Shown: positions 56,690 to 64,000 of the stretch, piece by piece
Position numbering within the stretch: position 1 is the stretch's first letter
Layout: every line of letters begins with the position of its first letter
DNA from: Planococcus citri
Lineage: Eukaryota; Arthropoda; Insecta; Hemiptera; Pseudococcidae
Assembly: GCF_950023065.1 (NCBI RefSeq)
Contig: NC_088678.1
Location: forward strand, 20,016,580 to 20,080,579
DNA: 64,000 nt
Direction of reading: 5' to 3'
Translations under genes and position numbers: made by a program
The notes under the pieces: model-generated
Databases searched by the model: none
Told to the model about the DNA's origin: nothing
The model's input: only the letters and a program-made list of their open reading frames with translations

Positions 56690-59600
56690 TATATATTACT
56701 ATTTTACGTTGTATATTTACTATGCCTGAAACTAATATATGTCTAAGTGTTCAGATACTCCTTTTATTTGGGTAATATGGTGCGATGGTGTCGTTTGTAG
56801 CAGTACCAACAGACTTTCCCCTTCTGCCTGGAGGCAAGACACTGCTGGTCAGTAGCCACCGAGTGGGGCCCCTGCTCCTGACCGTCTCTGCTGGGAACCA
56901 GATCAGGGTTCATGCAGGCTCCTTTCCGTCCTAGTTTAAGATTGTATGTTTTTATATTTATAAAAAAAAAATTAATGTGGAAATGTATTAATTTGTCAGG
57001 GACGTGTGAAGTGAGGCTAGTAGTGATGGTGTGAATGGTTTTTTTTCAGAGAGGCGTGTGTGGGGGTGGGGAGTGCAAAGTTTTGTGAGAGATCTTAGTA
57101 GGTATCTTACATTCACCGGGGTCACTTATTTGGAGCTTGCTTTAACTACACCCCTTCCACAAAAAAAAGTGCGAAAATTGCTTAGTTTTTTTCAAAATTT
57201 TGGATTTTGGCTTCAAAAGGCACCCTATAAATAAATAAATTTTTTACTTGTTATATCATTCAAAATTTTATAATTTTTATGTTGATATTACCCAGAGAAA
57301 ATTTTCGTGTCCCTACATCGAAGATTTACTTTAGAAATCAGAATAGAAAAAATGCCCATTTTGAACATTACCTCGAATTCCACATTAAAATTTTGAGTAA
57401 ATCACAATTTTTTTTGAAAATTTGCTTAACGAAGTTATAGTCCTTCCCATATAATGAAATTTTCCCAGTTTCATCCGTCAGATTCATCTCGGGTCTCAAA
57501 AGGGCTAATGAAGTAGATCTACAGAAAAAGCACATCTTGTGTGAGACTTTCACCCCCAAAGAAATGTGATACAATTTCCCTTCTTAATCTTGGTCTCGTG
57601 TTCCATTTAACATGCATCCAGCACGTGCCAAAAATACTCCCCTTCCCCCTCCTCACATTCATCTACTCTCAGCACTTGTGTACTGGCGTTAATATAATAT
57701 AAGATTGCAAGCGATCCAGCCTTTAAAATTAATCCTCGTAAATAACGCGAATGCAGGCACACAACGTCGTACACCGCGAGAGGGCTGTTTTAAATCAAAA
57801 AATCGCACTTAATTAAGCCATTAACATCACATCAATGGTAATAAAACGATATATACGTTAACGTAGCATACATACGAAGCAGTGATCGTCGATGATGCTG
57901 AAGAGGATGGAAGGAGAGAATTGCAGTTACGAACTCGCATAACGAAACACAGAGTATACAATATATCGAAGCAATACGTTATCGTTGGCAAAATACTACT
58001 ACTGTAACTTTAACAATTACGAAAAACTTTTCGATATTTAATTTGGTGGTCGGAGCGGAGCAGGGGGGTGCTACAAAGTGGAAATAAATTCGATTTTAAA
58101 AAGGCTCATTGTACGAACGCGTGCTTTTGGCTCAAGTTTGCTCGTGTAAAGATGAGGGAGTCGGTTGACTGGAAGCAAAGAGGGGGTGAAATCATAAATG
58201 TCGGACGATTTTGAAATATCGCCCTTAAGAAAGTACTACAAGCCGTTTTCTCGTTCGACCCTAATAAATAATAGGAGAAAAAAACTTTCAGTTTCCAGTT
58301 CGGGTTCTCGCGACTGTTCTGTGTGTGGACTTTTGGACCATTCAAATATCTTCTGTGTCGATAATTAGATTTGTGCACGCGACATACCTGAGTTTACTCA
58401 TATCTATGCCTTGCTTCAAGAGAAGAGGGTGGGGAAAACTTATCAGATAAACTATTCTCTCTGTAACGTAAGACAGTTTTTTTTTCACCTGAACAACGTT
58501 TTTTTTTTTTTCAGTTTATCTCATATAGTAAAATCACGTAATGCTTGTGAAAATTTGCTGTTTATTGGCCATTCATTACCTACATCGTAAATGACCCAGT
58601 TTTATGTACTCATACATGCTTATAAAAAATTTAACGTCCTTCTAAGCAATTTCTTTGAGAATCCAAAACATTGTAAAAAAAATGAAAAAATAGCCGAAAA
58701 CTTAGCAAATTTGATCAGTTATTTGAAATTGGCAGTAATGACCAAAAAATTGGAACCACTGCATTTCAAATTATTTCCCCGATTTCAGAAACGATATCTT
58801 TTGAAGCTTTGGCTTGACTGATGCAAAATATTTGAGAGGAAAAAATTTTCAAAACACAAAGTTTTGGAATTGAGCCATTTTTCTCAAAACAGGTTGGGTA
58901 GGGAAGGGATTGGAGCGAAAACCCCACGATTTTTGTGATACGACCCCTTCATATCTTCCTAATTTGGAGATTTCCAACTTTTAAAAAATATTTACTTACA
59001 TTGCACTTTTCAACTCTGCAAACAGGCAAACTTGATTGTGCCTCTTTTTGAAGCAATACATTTTTTGCAGAAGGCTCCAGATCGTCATGAAAACAGTGAC
59101 AATTGAATCTGGGAGCCAACTTGAATTTTTTTGTACATTTCATTCATTTTGTAAAAAAATAATAAGCACCTATAACAAAAATTTCCTCCATGTTCAAAAA
59201 TTATCGAAAAATTAATTTTGGGAGATGAAAATTAGATTCTGAAACCGAAGTGAGATACTCATTCAATGAGCCAAACTGCAGTTTGATCATAGTTGGCGAA
59301 TCAAAAATGTTCACTTGTGAAAAACGTAAAGATATTTTTTCAAAAATCATAATATTTGGACTTCTTTCCACGTTGATTTATGGCTTTTCAAGTAGATTTT
59401 AAGATTGTTGTAGAAGTTTCTTTTTTTCAACGAAAAAAAATTCAGGGTCATTACCAACTGGAACATCATCTACTCGCATACCAAGTTTCAAGGTAGGTGT
59501 AGGTATCTATAAATCGACAATCAGTTATAAGAATCGCGTTTTGGGAGGTGGGTACTCCCTCCTCGTCCGCTCTATCAATAAAGTTGGATAACCGTGTGTA

Positions 59601-60952
59601 TATGCTCACTCTCCTTCTCCACCAATATATTCGTGTTCAACTTTTATCAAACGTTTCGTAGTAAAATAAGTTCCAAAAAAAAATGATTTTTTCGGAAAAT
59701 TAAAAAAATAAAGCGATTAATACGGCAATGTTCGATACCTATTCAGATAATTTGCATGTGAGTTGACCTCTATAGACGCTGGAACCAGTTTTAGCTATGC
59801 ATAAATGATAATATGTATTTCCTATAGTTTGTTAAACGATTAGGCCTAAATTAATTGCATGGATCAACGCTAGCGACTACAACTTATTTTAGTCGCAGTT
59901 TGATATTGTAAGTATCATGAACGCGAAAAATTCCAAGTGATAATGTACCACAGTAGGTACGGTTTGTTTAACGACTGCATCGATAATTTTTATAATAATG
60001 GTGTGTGATTTTTTTACGAGATGTGATTTTTACTTTGAAATCGTGGTGTTTTAAACTACCAACCTATGCATCGAAATGCTTGACTTTCAAGCTGTGAAAA
60101 TGCTGCATGCAAAGATGCGTAGGAAAACGAAAGTCTATGTTTTTATATTGGTGCTTATGACAGTGATCACTGAAATTAAACCTGAAAATGGTACGTAGAT
60201 CATAACTTCTAGAAATAATTTTTACGCATTTGTTGAAAAAAAGTTGCAAATCTTAGTTCAGATTCTCGGATTTTATTACGCTTAACCGAAAATTAAGTCT
60301 TTTTGGTTCGATACGAGAATCATTCGAATCGGTAGGTAGGAAGAGAGGTGCTAGGTTTCTACTATCTTAGTATCACATATTAGTAATACGTGTCAGAAAT
60401 GAACATTTGACTCGTGAGAGCTGGTCCTACTACTCATATTCCAGAGAAATTGAATGCTTCGACCCGAGCTGATGTAGTTTTATTGCCAAATTCTACTTCT
60501 ATTACGAGTAAGATACCAATACTTAAGTCATAGCAAATTTTTAGTTGATAATGACTTATTACCGAGTAAAGTACGTAATCAAATCAAAGTTTAAGTTAGA
60601 TTGATTAAAAGGAACCAATGAGTATATAGTTAGCCAATCTATGTAAGACAAAGTTAATAGGTCTATTTCTACCTGCTTGAAAAAAAGTGAAACGTTGACG
60701 GAATTTAAAGCGTGCAGAAAATTCCTTTTCATGCAATAAAAACCCCTGGGAAAAGACCTAGCTAGTGAAAGCACACCCTTGTCTGGCGATTTACCACCTT
60801 GCCAAGTGTTATTCGGATTGAATAAATAAAAATGAATAAAGAAAGCATAAATACTCAGACGAGTGTATCACTAAGATTTACCATGAAGAATCATACATAA
60901 AAATAATCAACCGGATTAATAATTAAAATCAGGGTCTTTCACCATTAAATAA
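56690..60952. other. AT-rich DNA, no supportable gene
   Basis: 56770-56970 (GCCTGGAGGCAAGACACTGC, then an A-run) looks like the 3' end of a retroposon. 57700-58400 is apparently single-copy with CG-richer patches. 58591-58821 and other short frames have no domain. Confidence 0.45.
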
Positions 60953-61673
60953 CACTAGGCAACAATTTTTGACTTTTTTCGTGTGTTCGGGTTGAAAATG
61001 GGCTTAATCGATAGTTTAGACCCTAAAACAAAAAACAGAGTGGGATTTTTCAATTTGAATTGTTTTTGTGGTCAGGAGAGATGATCAAAGTTTCAAAAAT
61101 GGCCGTTTTTGCCCTATTTCACGCGTTTCTGGCGACACCAGTATTGTTTTTCGAAAAAAAAACAAGGTCATATTCGGATTCTACGCACTTTTTTAAGTAA
61201 ACATCTTTACCAGATTTTTGATTTTCGAACATTCAAGCGCATACCAAAGATTTTCGTTTAAAACACGAGATTTGTACAGCACGAGAGCCTCGCCCGCGCG
61301 AACACGGTTCCGCGCCACGATGATTACATCGTGGAGTAACGCCAGCGTCGCGCGCTCCGAGTTTTAAAATATGTTACAAACAAAAATCGTCCGTATGCGC
61401 TTGAAACTTCGAAAATCGAAAATCCGGGAAAGATGTTTACTTAAAAAAGTGCGTAGAATCCGAATATGACCTTGGTTTTTTTCGAAAAACAATACTGGTG
61501 TCGCCAGAAACTCGTGAAATAGGGCAAAAACGGCCATTTTTGAAACTTTGATCATCTCTCCTGACCACAAAAACAATTCAAATTGAAAAATCCCACTCTG
61601 TTTTTTGTTTTAGGGTCTAAACTATCGATTAAGCCCATTTTCAACCCGAACACAAGCATGCCGTTGCCTAGTG
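60953..61673. mobile_element. Palindromic Harbinger-like MITE, copy 2
   Basis: Same family as 45570-46289: termini CACTAGGCAAC / GTTGCCTAGTG, flanked by TAA (60950-60952, 61674-61676). The GC-rich core (about 61272-61362) is the reverse complement of that in copy 1, so the copy is inserted in the other orientation. Highly similar arms suggest recent spread. Confidence 0.92.
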
Positions 61674-62628
61674 TAATTATAAACGGACGAAAATAGGTAT
61701 ACCTGAGAAAATATGAAGGGATAAAAGAGCACCCTTAACCCATCGAAATTGAAGAAAGTAACAAGCACACTGCATTCAGACTATGTATTGATATAAAAAA
61801 ATGAGAACAAAGATAAAGAAAATCTTGCAACTTATAAATAAAAATCATTTGCTTACCCTGGTCAGAGAAATCGGATCAAAAAAGGAGGTAGCAAGCCTAA
61901 ATCAACCGGATGATAAATATCATCTACTCTCGAAGAATAAATATGGAATTGAGACGATCATTGCATAATAAAACTTTTCATTGATAATTAAATATTTTTC
62001 AATTTAATTATGATGTTGAATATTTCATAGTTTCGAGATTCAGTTTCAATATTTCATGAGTCGAATGAGTTGGTTGAGATGCTCGAACCAACTGAAGATA
62101 CACTCGGAGCTTGAAAGTATCATAAGCTTGTACGAAAGTTCATGAAAGTTCCGCTAGTCTTATTCTATTAATGGTAATTAACCAGTGCAATGATATTATT
62201 GGCTCGTTGTAGAGTAAGTGGGAGGCAAATTCATAAAGTAGTTTTGTATAAGGAAATATTTACCCAGCTAATAGCGTGAGGACGCAGGGAAAAACCTCCC
62301 ACTGCAAATTTGATGGCACTCAACACGTCCATCAACTCTTATACTAACAGTATCACTCGAATTCTGCAATACGATGATAGCATTGAAGACATCAAAACAT
62401 CACTTGTAGGTACCAAGTTTTTTTAATGAGAATTTCAACACTTCCAGCTCTGGATGAAGAATGAATAAACTTTAGATTTTCTAAATATTGTGTAGAATAT
62501 AGCTTGGTAGGTACATTCAGCCCCAATTTTCCAAGCCCCATGAATTGTAAACATCCCCTTGTTATATTTATCATTATCACGTTATGCATGACATTTTATC
62601 CTCGTATTAAAATGGGAACCTGAGATTA
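61674..62628. other. AT-rich DNA, no supportable gene
   Basis: No frame with a recognisable product and no repeat seen. Could be intron of the Ig-domain gene that follows. Confidence 0.45.
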
Positions 62629-62985
62629 TAGACGATACTAGGAAAAAATGGCGGACAGCTTTTATTGGTTCTTATCAGTAAAAAAGAGGCCAATTTCGAG
62701 CCGATGTCGCTTCTTATCAGTGAATTCCGGGCCAAATATCCTGAAAAAGTACTACTTTTTGCTTTTTTTTCCGCGGTTAAATATAATTTTAGATTAAAAT
62801 GCAGCAAAACTGAAGTATTTTCGACGGAGAATTCATTTTTTCTGGTCAGTTTTCTAAAATTTTACATATTCAAAGAGAATTCTTCGAAAAGTGCCACTTT
62901 TACGCGATATTTGGCCCACAATTGATGAAAAATGTACTGATAAGACCAAATCCGCCATGTTGTGACGTCAGTCTAGTATCGTCTA
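62629..62985. mobile_element. Short MITE upstream of the Ig exon
   Basis: Terminal inverted repeats TAGACGATACTAG / CTAGTATCGTCTA. Longer imperfect inverted arms share TTCTTATCAGT, GGGCCAAATAT and AAAAAATGGCGGA/TCCGCCAT. Flanks TTA and TTG could be a decayed 3-bp target duplication. Ends 34 bp before the exon. Confidence 0.7.
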
Positions 62986-63019
62986 TTGTAAAAAGCAACA
63001 ATTAATTTTTTATTAACAG

Positions 63020-63217
63020 ATACTTCAAGTACAACCACTCCTAAGCTTACTGAAACGACTACAGTGGCTCCTACTACAACAACACCGACTCCTACTACTA
63101 CCACAAAGGCCAATATTCCAACACCTCAAATTTTAATTGGTAGTAGAACAACATACCATAATATTCGTTCAAATGGTTCATTGTCACTGAACTGCACAGT
63201 CAATCAAACCGGTTCAG
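63020..63217 (+). CDS. Ig-domain protein, internal exon with Thr-rich linker and first Ig cysteine
   Basis: Acceptor TTTTTTATTAACAG precedes 63020 and donor GTGAG follows 63217; phase 1 at both ends, as is typical of Ig exons. Encodes a Thr/Pro-rich, mucin-like linker (TTTVAPTTTTPTPTTTTKAN) followed by the first half of an Ig fold with GSLSLNCTVNQTG, whose Cys is the B-strand cysteine. N-glycosylation sequons NCT and NQT are present. Extracellular or membrane protein of the Ig superfamily; gene not identified. Upstream exons not recognised. Confidence 0.8.
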
Positions 63218-63315
63218 GTGAGAAGATAACGTTACTTCTGGTACTAAGAAATGTTAGGTTATACTTAGGTACCTAGTCAGTTTTAAACAAACCCTTCATG
63301 TAATTCCTATTTCAG
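63218..63315 (+). other. Intron within the Ig-domain gene
   Basis: 98-bp intron: starts GTGAGAAG and ends CTATTTCAG, both good consensus sites. Phase 1. Confidence 0.75.
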
Positions 63316-63483
63316 CTTATCCTGTGAACTACACGTGGTACCAAAATGATCAACCGTTGCAAAATGGATCGGCAATATTTCTGGTGAATGCATCACAGTG
63401 TGAAGCAGGATATTTTAAATATTCATGCCAGGCTTGCAATTCTGGTGGATGTGCTAAACATATTTTCCACGTTACCATTCTAA
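63316..63483 (+). CDS. Ig-domain protein, exon with second half of the Ig fold
   Basis: 168 bp, phase 1 to phase 1; donor GTGAGT follows. Encodes NYTWYQND with the core Trp, then a Tyr/Cys motif KYSCQACNSGGC and a final strand HIFHVTILS. The last Cys-rich loop has two extra cysteines (CNSGGC) that could form a second disulfide. Continues outside the window or after 63484. Confidence 0.82.
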
Positions 63484-63714
63484 GTGAGTCTAATATTTCT
63501 GTGTACTTAGGTAGGTAATTGAATGAGCAGGGCCAAAGCTGAAATTTTTTCTTTTGAAAGAAGAAGCTTGATAGTCCAGGAAAAATAGCATTCCATTGGG
63601 AAAAGTGAGGTAGAAATCTGAATTTTGGTATACTGGTCCATTTTTTTGTGCTGAACACGAATCCGATGAGTCCCTGGTCGTCCCTGGTGTGCGTTCTCCC
63701 CCAGAGTGGATCTA

Positions 63715-64000
63715 AGCCCCCAAAACCAGTTTTTTGCAATTTTCTCCCCCGCATTGCATTTTAGCGAATAATGAGGTTAGATACAAGAATCTACGTCAAA
63801 TTTCCGATCTAGTGATATATCAACTTTCCTTCTACCCCCAAGGGGGGTGGAACCACAACCATTCAAAAAAGGGGGGTTCCCTGAAAAATACATAAAGGCT
63901 ATAGGCGCCTAAGATGGGTGAAATGGTCCCCGAAAGCGTTTAGCATGAAAGGTGGGTACCATAGAGAAACCTCCGCGCAAAAAATTTCAGATCCATACCC
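63715..64000 (+). mobile_element. Harbinger-like foldback family, partial copy at window edge
   Basis: Matches the left arm of 17647-19086: TTTTCTCCCCCGCATTGCAT, CTACGTCAAATTTCCGATCT, AAGGGGGGTGGAAC, TATAGGCGCCTAAG. Outer terminus not recognised; the rest lies beyond the window, presumably in the next intron of the Ig gene. Confidence 0.8.

Noticed and set aside
62665..62925. 86-aa protein, with a 66-aa frame opposite
   Set aside because: Both lie inside the palindromic MITE at 62629-62985 and mirror each other.

Overview
The window is eukaryotic nuclear DNA, AT-rich and dominated by transposable elements, minisatellites and palindromic non-autonomous elements. I infer an arthropod, most likely an insect (the dense TACCTA/TAGGTA motifs and the element mix would fit a hemipteran), but no marker gene fixes the species. 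The only convincing host coding sequence is two exons of an immunoglobulin-domain gene at the right edge (63020-63483, plus strand) and a decayed, intronless macro-domain pseudogene (26079-27511).

Left edge (1-3466, minus): a CsRn1-clade Ty3 LTR retrotransposon with 5' LTR, tRNA-Trp primer site, gag with a CHCC zinc knuckle, and an open pol in the -1 frame running off the window. It sits in a 22-bp minisatellite that also holds a LINE fragment and half of a Harbinger-like palindrome (3467-4830).

Centre-left (8338-20903): a 12.6-kb DNA transposon with about 1.3-kb terminal inverted repeats. Its DDE/SWIM transposase gene (11483-19394) is cut by three later insertions: an apparently intact autonomous hAT element (12792-15799, TSD TTCACTGG), a hAT MITE (15919-17230, TSD GGCAGTTG) and a Harbinger-like foldback (17647-19086, TSD TTA). 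A second copy of the same hAT MITE lies upstream of the gene (9959-11255, TSD ATTGTCAG). Subtracting the three insertions with one copy of each target duplication leaves coding pieces of 1309+111+408+305 nt = 2133 nt, exactly 711 codons, in one frame.

Middle (20904-45569): minisatellite, many MITEs (hAT, mariner, Tigger-like), a dimeric satellite near 31.7-33.3 kb, a 29-bp minisatellite of about 80 units (39706-42031) with a 406-bp higher-order repeat, and a palindromic GAATCGATTCG-type array.

Right (45570-64000): two copies of a palindromic TAA-flanked MITE; a degenerate LINE broken by a foldback element that itself carries a hAT MITE, and again by a 1.75-kb composite whose inverted ends are tRNA-like SINE sequences enclosing an RTE-type LINE fragment; a piggyBac-like MITE inside a minisatellite; then the Ig-domain exons. 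Long stretches between these hold no gene I can support.
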